Shown here one piece after another: positions 54,562 through 63,961 of a DNA stretch of 64,000 nucleotides (position 1 is its first letter; every line of letters begins with the position of its first letter). Made by a program: the position numbers and the translations under genes. Source of the DNA: Pedobacter frigidisoli (GTDB lineage: Bacteria; Bacteroidota; Bacteroidia; Sphingobacteriales; Sphingobacteriaceae). The stretch is taken from NCBI RefSeq assembly GCF_004331675.1, contig NZ_SJSN01000002.1, positions 290,825 to 354,824 of the forward strand, given 5' to 3'. Below the pieces are notes generated by a model. That model searched no databases. It was not told the DNA's origin and saw only the letters and a program-made list of their open reading frames with translations.

Positions 54562-55034
54562 GTTTTTTGCTGCAGATCATGTCGGATAGAAATTCATTCT
54601 ATTTTATTAAGGCGATAGACTAATTCCTTATATTTTCTACAGGTTGGTGTTCTCACCAACCTGTAGAAATTTCATTAGGTTTCAGATTAAGGATAAATCC
54701 TAAAGCATTGGAACAACAATTGCATTAAGATCCTGAAATAAATTCAGGATGACGACCGGTCATGTTTGAAGTTTTAATAGTCTAATATTCTCTACTGGTT
54801 GGTGTCTTCACCAACCAGAATAAAAGGTTTCAGATTATCGGTAAATCCTGAAGCATTTTGCATGATCTCGCATTAAGACCGTGAAATAGATTCAGGATGA
54901 TGACCGGTCATATTTGGAGTTTTAATAGTCTAATCTTAAAAGGTTCTCTACTGGTTGGTGTCCTCACCCACCAGAATAAAAAGCCGAAAATTTAAAAAAC
55001 TATCGGCTTTAAGATTTGAGAGCTTGTATTTTAA
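54562..55034. repeat. Tandem ~155-base repeat with perfect hairpins (families E and D)
   Basis: Unit 1 (54631-54785) and unit 2 (54786-about 54943) share the order: hairpin, TTTCAGATTA, TAAATCCT-AAGCATT, GCATTAAGA, a second hairpin around TTCAGGATGA, GACCGGTCAT, TTTTAATAGTCTAA. A third, partial unit (54944-54979) has only the first hairpin. In unit 1 the hairpin 54635-54668 has 15-base perfect arms and loop TTCT. No gene is seen in this zone. Confidence 0.8.
54980..55010 (-). terminator. Rho-independent terminator of araA
   Basis: On the minus strand AAAGCCGA and TCGGCTTTTT form an 8-base stem ending in a T-run, 25 bases after the araA stop. The stem is symmetric enough to stop plus-strand transcription as well. 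Confidence 0.7.
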
Positions 55035-56525
55035 TTACTTATAAAAAACATCATTCCAATGCAATTCATTTCTAAATTGATTGATTTTGGTATCTGCACC
55101 GATGTTCACATATTCTAAACCAGCAATGTTTGCAAAATCCAATAAATGTTCGGTTGTTAAATTCTGACTATAAGCTGTGTGGTGTGCGCCGCCAGCATAA
55201 ATCCATGCTGCACAGCCTGTTTTCATATCTGGAAGTGGTTTCCAAAGTACACGAGCAACAGGCAAGTTTGGTAAATCATTTTCAGCTTCCACTGCTTTTA
55301 CTTCATTGACTAACAGTCGGAAACGATTACCCATATCAATTAAAGATGCATTTAATGCATCGCCGCCACCAACATTAAATACCAAACGAGCAGGATCTGC
55401 TTTTCCGCCAATACCTAAAGGATGAACTTCTAAACTGGCCTTGCCCGATGCCAAACTTGCATCAACTTCAAGCATGTGAGAACCTAGAACCATTGAATTT
55501 GCAGGATCGAAATGATAAGTATAATCTTCCATAAAGGCATTTCCGCCGGCTAAACCTGCACCCATCACTTTGCAAGCACGAACCAATGCAGCTGTTTTCC
55601 AATCGCCCTCGCCAGCAAAACCATAACCATCGGCCATTAAACGTTGCGCTGCGATTCCTGGCAATTGAATCATTCCATGTAAATCTTCGAAAGTATCAGA
55701 GAAACCTTTGAAACCGCCATCTACCAAGAATTTTCTCAAACCCAATTCGATTTTAGCCGCCTCATAAACTGATGAATGTCTGTCGCCACCAACTTTTAAT
55801 TCAGCAGTCATTTCATAAGTATCTTCGTATTCTTCTAATAAAGCTTGAATAGAATCCTCAGGTATTTCATTAATTACAGTTACCAAATCGCCTATACCAT
55901 AAGTATTTACAGCGAAACCAAACTTCATTTCGGCCTCCACTTTATCACCATCTGTTACGGCAACATAACGCATGTTATCGCCAAAACGAGCAAACTTAGC
56001 GCCTTGCCAATCGTTCCAACCAGCAGCGGCTCTACACCAAGTATCGATTTGTTTTGCAACCTCTTCATCTTGCCAATGGCCAACTACCACCTTACGATCT
56101 TTGCGCATACGCGTAACCATGAAACCAAATTCACGGTCGCCATGAGCACTTTGATTCAAATTCATAAAATCCATATCAATCGTATTCCAAGGAATATCGC
56201 GATTGAATTGCGTGTGTAAATGCAATAAAGGTTTTTGTAAAACATTTAAACCTCTAATCCACATTTTAGCCGGAGAGAATGTATGCATCCAGGTAATTAC
56301 ACCGATACAATTTTCATCAATATTGGCTTGTTGCAAGGTTTCGAAAATTTCTTCTGTGGTTTTTACAATGGGTTTGTAAACTACCGAAACCGAAATATTT
56401 CCATTTTGGCTTAAAGATTCTGCTACTTCCTGTGCATGATTTGCAACCTGTTTCAAGGTTTCTTCCCCATACAAATGCTGCGTACCGGTGATGAACCAAA
56501 CTTGTAATTTTTTTAAATCAATCAT
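55035..56525 (-). CDS. araA: L-arabinose isomerase
   Basis: The 496-residue cytosolic enzyme converts L-arabinose to L-ribulose. Family blocks are clear: [75 protein letters not shown], and HHTAYS near the C-terminus. Length is normal for AraA. It lies downstream of araB and araD on the same strand but behind a 518-base gap full of repeats, so it could have its own promoter. It provides for the L-arabinose freed by the GH127 and GH43 enzymes. Confidence 0.96.
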   Translation of the reverse strand: MIDLKKLQVWFITGTQHLYGEETLKQVANHAQEVAESLSQNGNISVSVVYKPIVKTTEEIFETLQQANIDENCIGVITWMHTFSPAKMWIRGLNVLQKPLLHLHTQFNRDIPWNTIDMDFMNLNQSAHGDREFGFMVTRMRKDRKVVVGHWQDEEVAKQIDTWCRAAAGWNDWQGAKFARFGDNMRYVAVTDGDKVEAEMKFGFAVNTYGIGDLVTVINEIPEDSIQALLEEYEDTYEMTAELKVGGDRHSSVYEAAKIELGLRKFLVDGGFKGFSDTFEDLHGMIQLPGIAAQRLMADGYGFAGEGDWKTAALVRACKVMGAGLAGGNAFMEDYTYHFDPANSMVLGSHMLEVDASLASGKASLEVHPLGIGGKADPARLVFNVGGGDALNASLIDMGNRFRLLVNEVKAVEAENDLPNLPVARVLWKPLPDMKTGCAAWIYAGGAHHTAYSQNLTTEHLLDFANIAGLEYVNIGADTKINQFRNELHWNDVFYK

Positions 56526-57043
56526 TTTATATTTGTTTAATTGCTTATTGTTATAATTGGTTAACTGAAAATTGCAGCCAACTAAATTTTATTATTTTAT
56601 TTGAAAAGCAGGTTTCTGTTTTTCATCGGCTACAGTAGTCCTGCTTTCCGTTTTATTTCGGCCAAGAAAAATGGCCTCATGCTCACTCCAATCAGGTTTA
56701 TTCTACTTAGGTAAACCGTTATATTTAAATTGTCAAATAAACACCACCGTTCTGCAAACACCCCTCTAAAAGAGGGGAATGCCTCAAATTTTATAGGCAT
56801 CATAATTTTCCTCTTGTGTCGGTTGGTTCCATTAACTTAGGTATACCTTTCTATTCTAAACCCAACAGGAGCGGCAGCCTCCGATTTTTTCTATCGGAGC
56901 TACAGCAAATGGCGGGACTATTGTGTCCTAAGATCTACTGTCATTGCTTTCCAAATCCTTTTCAGAATGAGATTGCCACTAAACTATGAAGAATAGTTTC
57001 TCGCAATGACGATTCATGGAAGCTCCAAACCCCAAACTCACAA
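56526..57043. repeat. 518-base gap inside the ara cluster, repeat-filled
   Basis: No gene is seen. It holds family I remnants (56632-56690, CTACAGTAGTCCTGCTTTCC), a small hairpin CCCCTCTAAAAGAGGGG (about 56761), a CTCCGAT/ATCGGAG hairpin near 56879-56899, and a diverged family B element (56940-57011). A 13-base motif, ACTTAGGTAWACC, occurs twice: 56705-56717 and 56835-56847. An own promoter for araA may be in the last 70 bases but no TAnnTTTG box was found. Confidence 0.65.
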
Positions 57044-57745
57044 CTAACTTTGACCATAATAAGCACCTGCACCATGCTTACGCTCATAATGTTTCTCAAT
57101 TAACGAATCTTTTAACTTCGGTGCCTGTTGGTTAATTTGTTGCGTTAACAGCGCCATTTGCGCAACAGCTTCTAAAACTGCACTATTATAAACTGCTTTC
57201 TCAGCGGTCTTTCCCCAGGTAAAAGGAGCGTGATTACCTACTAAAATCATCTCCACTTCTTTATAACCTAAACCCAAACTTTCAAAATGATTCATAATTT
57301 GAAAGCCAGTTTCGTACTCATAATTGCCCTTAATCATGGCATCATCCATTGGCGGTGCACAAGGAATATCTACTGTTAAATGGTCGGCATGGGTGGTTCC
57401 ATAAATCGGAATTGCCTTTTGCGCCTGTGCCCAAGCCGTTCCGTAAGTGGAGTGTGTGTGTACAATTCCACCAACGTCTTCCCAATGCTTGTACAAAACT
57501 GCATGCGTTTTGGTATCAGATGATGGGCGTAAATTCCCCTCAACGGTATTGCCATCGAAATCTACTATCACCATTTTATCGGCAGATAAATCCTCATAAG
57601 GAACGCCACTTGGTTTAATAGCAAAAACCCCTTTAGCACGATCGGCAGCGCTAACATTGCCGAAAGTGAAGAGCACCAAACCCAATTTTGGTAATTGCAT
57701 ATTGGCCAGATAAGCCTGTTCTTTTATATCTTGATAATTGCTCAT
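57044..57745 (-). CDS. araD: L-ribulose-5-phosphate 4-epimerase
   Basis: The 233-residue class II aldolase-fold enzyme converts L-ribulose-5-phosphate to D-xylulose-5-phosphate. Zinc-binding and active-site blocks are seen: GNVSAADR, IKPSGVPYEDL, SSDTKTHAVLYK, THSTYGTAWAQ (two His ligands are in HTHS), and NHAPFTWG (third His). The start overlaps the araB stop by four bases (ATGA), so the two are translationally coupled. Confidence 0.95.
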   Translation of the reverse strand: MSNYQDIKEQAYLANMQLPKLGLVLFTFGNVSAADRAKGVFAIKPSGVPYEDLSADKMVIVDFDGNTVEGNLRPSSDTKTHAVLYKHWEDVGGIVHTHSTYGTAWAQAQKAIPIYGTTHADHLTVDIPCAPPMDDAMIKGNYEYETGFQIMNHFESLGLGYKEVEMILVGNHAPFTWGKTAEKAVYNSAVLEAVAQMALLTQQINQQAPKLKDSLIEKHYERKHGAGAYYGQS

Positions 57746-59442
57746 GATAAGTAAGGTTTTACGTCTTTTTTGTTGTAACGTTCTAAATATCTTCCTAAAC
57801 CCAAATATTGTTGATAATGCATTCTGTACATTTTCTTTTTCTTCATATTTGGTTTGTATTCTTTTTCAAATCCGGTTCCCATGGCAACCATTGCATCTTC
57901 GATAGTTGGATAAATGCCGGCTGCAACTGCTGCAAACATTGCTGCGCCTAAAGCGCAAGTATGCTCGAAACGGTGAATTCTAATTGGCATTTCCAAAACA
58001 TCGGCCATCATTTGCATAATATAAGCAGATTTTTTGGCTACACCGCCAATGCCGATAATTCCTTTCACAGGAACGCCTTGCTCTTTAAAACGATCGACAA
58101 TAGCTTTTGCACCAAAACAAGTTGCCGCAGCTAAAGCACGGAAAAATCTTGGTGCATCAGTTCCTAAACCAAGGCCAGTAATTGCACCTTTAAGTTCCTG
58201 ATTAGCATCTGGTGTTCTTCTGCCGTTTAGCCAATCTATTGCCAATTCGGCGTAATCATCGTCTTCTAAAGCTTCGGCTTGCTTGCTCAAATTGGCTATG
58301 ATTTTACCTTCCAATTCTTCTTTCAAAGCGATTGCTGTTGCCTCATCAATTAAGTTAGATTCAGTAAGCAAATGATTTAAGGGCCAGCTAATTAAGTTTT
58401 TAAACCAAGCATATACATCTCCAAAAGCTGATTGGCCAGCCTCAAGGCCTGCCATTCCAGGAATTACAGAACCATTGACTTGTCCGCAAATACCGTTGAT
58501 CAATTTGCCATGTAAATCTTCATTAGGAGCGACCAAAATATCGCAAGTGCTTGTGCCCATTACTTTACTCAAATAGTATGGTTCAATCTGACCACCAACG
58601 GCGCCCATGTGGGCATCGAAAGCACCAACGCCAATTACTACATCGGTATTTAAGCCTAATTTATCTGCCCATTCTGGGCTCAATGTTCCAGCAAAAACAT
58701 CAGAAGTATAGGTCTCAACAAAAAGTTTTTCTCTAAAGCCAGCCAAAAGTGGATCTAAACTGCTAAAGAAACTTTCTGGAGGCAATCCATCAAATTCCTC
58801 TGCCCATAAAGCTTTATGGCCAGCAGCACAACGGCTGCGTTTCATGGTTGCAATATCTGTTCCGCCGGTAAGTAGAAATGGAATCCAATCGCAATGTTCT
58901 ACCCAAGATTCTGCACTTGTTTTAATCGAAGAATCGATTCTTAGAATGCGCAATAATTTAGACCAAAACCATTCTGAAGAATAAATTCCACCCACATATT
59001 TTAAATAGTTTACAGGGAATTTAGTAGCATGGTCATTAATTTCGGCAGCTTCTTTAACGGCGGTATGGTCTTTCCAAAGTACAAACATGGCATTTGGGTT
59101 TTCCTCAAAACCTGGCGTTAAGGCTAGGGGAGTTCCTGTAGCATCAACCGCAACCGGACTAGAACCAGTAGTATCTATCGAAATTCCTTTAACCAAATGC
59201 GCAATTCCCGATCCTCCAGCTTTCGTTAAACAATCTTTAATGGTGTGGGTTAAACCCTCAATATAATCTAATGGATGCTGCCTAAATTGATTGATGGATG
59301 GCTTGCAGTATAAGCCTTTTTGCCATCGTGGGTAAAGAAATACGGACGAAGAAATCTCTTTTCCGTTAGCGGTATCTACCAAAACAGACCGAACAGAATC
59401 CGTCCCGTAATCCACGCCAATTACATAGTTTGCTGTGCTCAT
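57742..59442 (-). CDS. araB: Ribulokinase
   Basis: The 566-residue FGGY-family kinase phosphorylates L-ribulose. Features: YVIGVDYGTDSVRSVLVD at the N-terminus, GISIDTTGSSPVAVD, GVGAFDAHMGAVGGQ with the catalytic Asp, KVMGTSTCDIL, and the C-terminal FGGY region with GIIGIGGVAKKS and HTCALGAAMFAAVAAG. It is the first gene of the minus-strand araB-araD-araA set. A 134-base AT-rich divergent region separates it from the LytTR regulator; no clear promoter box is seen there. Confidence 0.95.
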   Translation of the reverse strand: MSTANYVIGVDYGTDSVRSVLVDTANGKEISSSVFLYPRWQKGLYCKPSINQFRQHPLDYIEGLTHTIKDCLTKAGGSGIAHLVKGISIDTTGSSPVAVDATGTPLALTPGFEENPNAMFVLWKDHTAVKEAAEINDHATKFPVNYLKYVGGIYSSEWFWSKLLRILRIDSSIKTSAESWVEHCDWIPFLLTGGTDIATMKRSRCAAGHKALWAEEFDGLPPESFFSSLDPLLAGFREKLFVETYTSDVFAGTLSPEWADKLGLNTDVVIGVGAFDAHMGAVGGQIEPYYLSKVMGTSTCDILVAPNEDLHGKLINGICGQVNGSVIPGMAGLEAGQSAFGDVYAWFKNLISWPLNHLLTESNLIDEATAIALKEELEGKIIANLSKQAEALEDDDYAELAIDWLNGRRTPDANQELKGAITGLGLGTDAPRFFRALAAATCFGAKAIVDRFKEQGVPVKGIIGIGGVAKKSAYIMQMMADVLEMPIRIHRFEHTCALGAAMFAAVAAGIYPTIEDAMVAMGTGFEKEYKPNMKKKKMYRMHYQQYLGLGRYLERYNKKDVKPYLS

Positions 59443-59576
59443 AACAATAAATAATCGTCTAATTAACGTTTATTTTTTTGATTTTTAAAATTTAAATGAT
59501 ATTTAGTTTTCAACGCTTTAATTATAAATTTTGATTAAAGTGCAGCCTGTTACCAATTTAAGGTATTTAAGGAGTA

Positions 59577-60392
59577 ATGTCTTATAAAACAGCACTTATT
59601 ATTCTCAAAGATTTTATTTACTTTGGTAAAATGAATACAGCTATACGTACGCTAATAATTGAGGATGAACCAGCTGTTCGCAAAGAAATTGAATGGCTAA
59701 TTAAGCAGGAAAAAGACTTCAATTTAATAGGTTCGGCAACTACTGTAGAAGAAAGTATGGTATTAATTAAATCTACCAATCCTGATCTTATTTTGATGGA
59801 TATTCAACTTACTGATGGTACAGCTTTCGATATATTAAATCAGTTATCCGAAATCTCTTTTAAAATAATCTTTATTACTGCATTCAATAACTTTGCAGTA
59901 AAGGCGATTAAATATGGGGCTTTGGATTATTTACTTAAGCCTTTAGACGATGTTGAACTTAAAGCAGCGTTAAATAAAATTGTTGACGATGGAGCCAATA
60001 GTTTAGCCCAACAACAGGAGCAAATTGCCATTTTAAAATCTCAATCTGGAAAAACGGAAAGCGATTTAGATAGTAGGATAGTTTTGCATACACTAGAATA
60101 CTTACAGGTTTTGCAGCTTCGAGAAATCATTTATTGCCAAAGCGAAAGTGGTTATACCAATTTTTTCTTATCGGAGGGGCGGAGGATTATAATTTCAAAA
60201 CCGCTTAAGTTTTACGATGAGCTGCTACCCGAAAAATGGTTTCTTCGTCCGCACCAATCTTTTTTGGTTAATATTTTATATGTTGACAAATTTTTAAAAT
60301 CTGGAACGATTGTGCTTAAGAATAAAACAGAAATTCCTGTTTCGGGTAGAAGAAAGGATTATATTCTTCAACACATTAACCATATCGAGTAA
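59577..60392 (+). CDS. LytTR-type response regulator
   Basis: The receiver domain (about residues 22-140 from 59577) has an IEDEP acidic pocket, phospho-acceptor D75 in LMDIQL and KPLD with the conserved Lys. A LytTR DNA-binding domain follows (about 165-265; YCQSESGYTNFFL, PHQSFLVNILYVDKF). ATG 59577 has a strong AAGGAG site upstream; ATG 59631 would give a standard receiver start with Asp57. No histidine kinase gene is adjacent. Its divergent position beside araB makes a link to arabinose genes possible but unproven. Confidence 0.88.
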   Translation: MSYKTALIILKDFIYFGKMNTAIRTLIIEDEPAVRKEIEWLIKQEKDFNLIGSATTVEESMVLIKSTNPDLILMDIQLTDGTAFDILNQLSEISFKIIFITAFNNFAVKAIKYGALDYLLKPLDDVELKAALNKIVDDGANSLAQQQEQIAILKSQSGKTESDLDSRIVLHTLEYLQVLQLREIIYCQSESGYTNFFLSEGRRIIISKPLKFYDELLPEKWFLRPHQSFLVNILYVDKFLKSGTIVLKNKTEIPVSGRRKDYILQHINHIE

Positions 60393-60601
60393 CCAAAACT
60401 AATCAATAATGCTATTAATAGTTTTGGGAAAACCTTAGTCGATGCTGTTGCACTTAAAAACATGGAGGTTTTTATGTAAACCTTAACGCCGCAACAACTT
60501 TTTGGAAATAAGGAAGGCCCTATATTTCGATAAGGCCTAAATGATTTTGCTGGAATAGTAAAGTTAATCTACATTCAATGCAGCAACGGTTAAATAATTA
60601 A
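60393..60601. other. Gap with a 9-base-stem hairpin after the LytTR gene
   Basis: CCAAAACTA (60393-60401) pairs with TAGTTTTGG (60419-60427) across a 17-base loop directly after the stop codon. No T-run follows, so a terminator role is only possible. The rest shows nothing recognisable. Confidence 0.4.
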
Positions 60602-60919
60602 CTATGCACTTTCGTTTGTTACGGCAATGGCATTGTTAAGTGCAGCCAATAAGGCATCTCTATATTTTATAAAGCTATCTTGACGATCGCCCTCTTCACT
60701 TAGCTTTAAAGCCCTTTTAAAGGTCTTCACTAGCTGTAATTCGTTTAGATAGATATCATTAAATGATTCGTTATTCTTATTTTTTAATATTCTGATGGAA
60801 TGAGAATATTGCTCAAAAATATCTGTGATGATTGTTAGACTTTTATCATCGTAAATTGTTAAAGCACCAACTTTTGTTGAAAGCTTTTCTAACTTTCCTC
60901 TTTCTTTTGCGTAACCCAT
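60602..60919 (-). CDS. Small helical protein of unknown function
   Basis: A 105-residue, mostly helical, charged protein without signal peptide or membrane segment (YAKERGKLEKLSTKVGALTI at the start, LQLVKTFKRALKLSEEGD in the middle). I do not recognise a family. A TATCTTCG stretch upstream on the minus strand (60928-60935) is one mismatch from the TAnnTTTG box, which supports it being a real gene. It is not part of the glycan locus. Confidence 0.6.
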   Translation of the reverse strand: MGYAKERGKLEKLSTKVGALTIYDDKSLTIITDIFEQYSHSIRILKNKNNESFNDIYLNELQLVKTFKRALKLSEEGDRQDSFIKYRDALLAALNNAIAVTNESA

Positions 60920-61009
60920 ATTTTGGCGAAGATACGATTTTTAATCACCATCTTGTCTTATGGTGAGCTAAAGCAAAACTTATAGCTAGTAACGATACAA
61001 TCAGAATGA

Positions 61010-62149
61010 CTAATTTTTTTGGTTAATCGTTTCACTATCAACTATTTCTACCTGTTTGCCCATTTTTTTTTGGATTACGCCAAAGTGATCGAGTTCATTC
61101 GGACTTACTAATGAAATGGCATCACCAGGGGCTTCCGCTCTTCCGGTTCTACCTATTCGGTGGATATAGTCTTTTGGCGATCGAGGGAGTTCATAATTAA
61201 TTACAAAAGGCAGAAAGTTGATGTCAATTCCCCTTGCCATTAAATCCGTCGCCACCAAAACCCTAAGTTTGCCTGCCTTAAATAACATTAATGATTCCGT
61301 TCTAGAGCCTTGACTTTTTTTACTGTGAATCGCTTTTGCATCAATATTGTTTTTACGAAGCTTATTAACTATTGCATCTACTTGGTGCACAGAAGATGCA
61401 AAAACCAGTACCTGTTTCATTTCATGATGATGAATGAGATAGCGCAAAAACGGGCCTTTCTTTTCATCTGAAACGATATATGCCAATTGTTTTATTAGAT
61501 CTAGGGAATTTTCCTCATCCTCAATCTTTATCACTACCGGATCTCTTAAAAGAATTTGATGGATATTTTTAAGGTCATTGCTTAATGTAGCTGAAAGTAA
61601 AATGTTCTGACGTTCCGGTGGGAGAAGACTGATAATTTTATCCATGTCGTCCTTAAATCCCAAATTCAGCATTTTATCAGCTTCATCTAAAATTAAGGTT
61701 TCAATTGAGGAAAGGTGAACCGCATTTGAATTTAGTAATTCTAGCAGTCTACCAGGCGTGGCAACAAGTACATTTATGCCTTGCAACGCCATCATTTGTG
61801 GATTAATGGAAACACCGCCATAAACCGCTAAGGTTTTTACCGACTGCGAGAGATTTTTGCTAAAGTTTTGAAAAACAGCTTTTACCTGTTCAGCGAGCTC
61901 GCGAGTAGGCACTAAAACCAATACATTTGCATGGCGATTTTTAACCAATGAGGTTTGCTGTAAGTTCATTAAAATAGGCAGAACATAGCCTGCAGTTTTG
62001 CCAGAACCTGTTTTAGCGATTCCCAAAACATCTTTTTTGCTTAAAATTGCGGGTATGGCTATTTCCTGAATGGGAGTGGGTACTGTAAAATCCTGATCTG
62101 CCAACGCTTTTAATAAAGCAGCCGACAAACCTAAAGAACTAAAAGGCAT
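61010..62149 (-). CDS. DEAD-box ATP-dependent RNA helicase
   Basis: The 379-residue protein has all core motifs: Q motif (FTVPTPIQ), I (AKTGSGKT), Ia (VPTRELA), Ib (ATPGR), II (DEAD), III (SAT), V (ATDLMARGID) and VI (HRIGRTGRAE). It has almost no C-terminal extension, so it is a minimal RhlE/SrmB-type helicase, involved in RNA or ribosome maturation. It stands alone between an unknown gene and map. Confidence 0.94.
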   Translation of the reverse strand: MPFSSLGLSAALLKALADQDFTVPTPIQEIAIPAILSKKDVLGIAKTGSGKTAGYVLPILMNLQQTSLVKNRHANVLVLVPTRELAEQVKAVFQNFSKNLSQSVKTLAVYGGVSINPQMMALQGINVLVATPGRLLELLNSNAVHLSSIETLILDEADKMLNLGFKDDMDKIISLLPPERQNILLSATLSNDLKNIHQILLRDPVVIKIEDEENSLDLIKQLAYIVSDEKKGPFLRYLIHHHEMKQVLVFASSVHQVDAIVNKLRKNNIDAKAIHSKKSQGSRTESLMLFKAGKLRVLVATDLMARGIDINFLPFVINYELPRSPKDYIHRIGRTGRAEAPGDAISLVSPNELDHFGVIQKKMGKQVEIVDSETINQKN

Positions 62150-62259
62150 ATTGGTATTTTTCGGTAAAAGTAAGGAAAAATCGTTGTTATGATTTTACTT
62201 AACCCACAATAAAATAATCGAATTGATGATTCGCCAATTACCTTATAAAAACACTTCAT

Positions 62260-63018
62260 TTATATTCCGTTCGCTGCCGTAAGGATTATTGGTTTACCAG
62301 CGGTTATTAATATTGTGTGCTCATGCTGCGCTACAAACCCACCTTTGCTACCCATAAAGGCCCACTTATCTGCTGCAGTTTCTATAAAAGCAGATTTGGT
62401 AGAGATAAAAGTTTCTATCGCAACAACAGAATCTTTTCTGAATCGCCTTTTATCAAACCGATCATAATAATTCATTATCGCATCAGGCTCTTCATGTAAG
62501 CTTCGCCCAACTCCATGGCCACCTAAATCCCTAATCACCGTATATCCTGCTTTTTTGGCTTTCGTCTCCATCAATTTTCCAATATCAGCAATTCTCACTC
62601 CACCGCTAATATGTGATATTGCATCAAGTAATATTTCCTGGGAGGTATCTACCAGATGCTGAATACCCTGAATATCATCTCCCACAATGAAAGAGCAACC
62701 ATTATCAGCCCAAAAGCCACCCATTTCTGCCGATACATCGATATTGATAATGTCCCCATTTTTCAGCATAACTTTATCTGAAGGCACACCATGCGCAAAT
62801 TCTTGATTAACACTAATGCAGCTATAACCCGGAAAACTATAAGTTTCAAATGGAGCCGATTTAGCACCTATTGCCTCTAGTAGCTGTCTGCCGTATTCAT
62901 CAATCTCTTTGGTCGACATGCCAATTTGCGTGTAATCCCTCATTTTTTGCAAGGTTACCGCAACAGCCTCGCTCACAAGTTCCATGCCCTGTAGTTCTTC
63001 TTCCGTTTTTATGATCAT
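62260..63018 (-). CDS. map: Type I methionine aminopeptidase
   Basis: The 252-residue enzyme removes the initiator Met from nascent proteins. Metal ligands are recognisable: Asp in INIDVS, Asp in WADNGCSF, His in GHGVGRSLHEEP, Glu in AIETF, and Glu in QHEHTI. The length fits a bacterial type I enzyme without N-terminal extension. A minus-strand TAGCTTTG box lies 26-33 bases upstream of the start codon. Confidence 0.94.
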   Translation of the reverse strand: MIIKTEEELQGMELVSEAVAVTLQKMRDYTQIGMSTKEIDEYGRQLLEAIGAKSAPFETYSFPGYSCISVNQEFAHGVPSDKVMLKNGDIINIDVSAEMGGFWADNGCSFIVGDDIQGIQHLVDTSQEILLDAISHISGGVRIADIGKLMETKAKKAGYTVIRDLGGHGVGRSLHEEPDAIMNYYDRFDKRRFRKDSVVAIETFISTKSAFIETAADKWAFMGSKGGFVAQHEHTILITAGKPIILTAANGI

Positions 63019-63043
63019 CGTATTCGTTTTATTTAGTTTCGTG

Positions 63044-63051
63044 CAAAGCTA
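63044..63051 (-). promoter_or_regulatory. map: Candidate -7 box for map
   Basis: Minus-strand TAGCTTTG, an exact match to TAnnTTTG, 26 bases upstream of the map start codon. The upstream box is not obvious. Confidence 0.5.
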
Positions 63052-63120
63052 GGGCAATTTAAATTGTGCACATAGTAAATTTTAGACATACATTTATGCG
63101 CTGAGCGCTAACATTTTGAG

Positions 63121-63128
63121 TAAATTTG
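63121..63128 (+). promoter_or_regulatory. Candidate -7 box of the AraC-type gene
   Basis: TAAATTTG matches TAnnTTTG and ends 4 bases before the ATG at 63133, which would make a leaderless or near-leaderless message. It may be chance. Confidence 0.3.
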
Positions 63129-63132
63129 CCAA

Positions 63133-63789
63133 ATGCCGATCAATTACCTCAAGAAGATACAATTAGGGGAATTTAATGAGGATGGATATAGAATTAATCC
63201 TCCACAAGAAATCGAATCTGTTATCGAGGGGTTTTATGTTTTCTCTAAGAAAGCCGACAATGACATGCATCTTCTGTTTAATGATGGATTTCCTGCGCTT
63301 GTGTTTTTACAAAATAGAGAAGATACGGTATCGGTAACCACGGAAAGCGATTCATTTGAAATTAAGTCGGCCTGGGCAAATGCTGGATCTATTAAGAATG
63401 TTTATGTAAAATATAACCATAACACGAGTCAGGTTTTTATTGTTCGTTTTTTCCCGAGTGCATTCTATAAGTTATTTGGTTTAACTGCGCAGTATTTTAG
63501 ATCTAATTCGGTTATCCCGTTTGAAGCTGCAGCGAAAGGCGCTAACTTTAATGTAAATGAATTTTTCGAGTGCAGTTCTATATTGGAAAGGGTATCCTTT
63601 TTTAAGAGCTATGTTCAAAATTCTCCTGCTGAAGTTGAACAGCCTCAAATGTTGTATAAAACACTAGCTTACATCAATAAAATAAAAGGAAACAGCACAG
63701 TACTGGATATTCCGACCTATACTACACCACCCATTCCGAGGCATAGTACACCAGTCATTCCGAGCCAAAGTACACCAGTTTTTGTTTGA
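63133..63789 (+). pseudogene. AraC-type regulator truncated by an IS21-family element
   Basis: The first ~190 residues are the N-terminal domain of AraC-family regulators (DUF6597-like; PPQEIESVIEGFYVFSKKAD, LLFNDGFPALVFL, VRFFPSAFYKLFG). The frame then enters the first helix of the HTH domain (INKIKGNSTVLDI) and breaks at about 63705-63712. The last ~25 residues (Pro/Thr/Ser-rich, TPPIPRHSTPVIPSQSTP) are translated from IS end repeats. The DNA-binding domain is lost, so the product is probably inactive as a regulator. The other half should lie beyond the far end of the element, outside this window. Confidence 0.8.
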
Positions 63790-63877
63790 GGTAATTAAAT
63801 ATTCCGAGGCAAAGTGCACCACTTTTGGTTTATTGCAGGATTATTTCACTCTGCCATTCCGACACATACTGCACCAC
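63709..63877. repeat. Five copies of a 22-base IS21 end repeat
   Basis: Consensus ATTCCGAggcAaAcTgCACCAc, at 63709-63730, 63733-63754, 63757-63778, 63801-63822 and 63856-63877. Start-to-start spacing is 24, 24, 44 and 55 bases. These are probable transposase binding sites. Confidence 0.8.
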
Positions 63878-63961
63878 TATATTTACCATATCACGCAATT
63901 GGGCATAGTTTAACCCGCCAATTATATAGGTTTGGTAAGCATCAAGCTTACCCCTATAAAT

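Noticed and set aside
60393..60427. Hairpin after the LytTR gene as a rho-independent terminator
   Set aside because: The loop is 17 bases and no T-run follows, so I list it only as a hairpin.
63709..63877. Short regular repeats that could suggest a CRISPR array
   Set aside because: Spacers are only 2 bases for the first three copies and then irregular, and the repeats lead into an istA start; they are IS21 end repeats.
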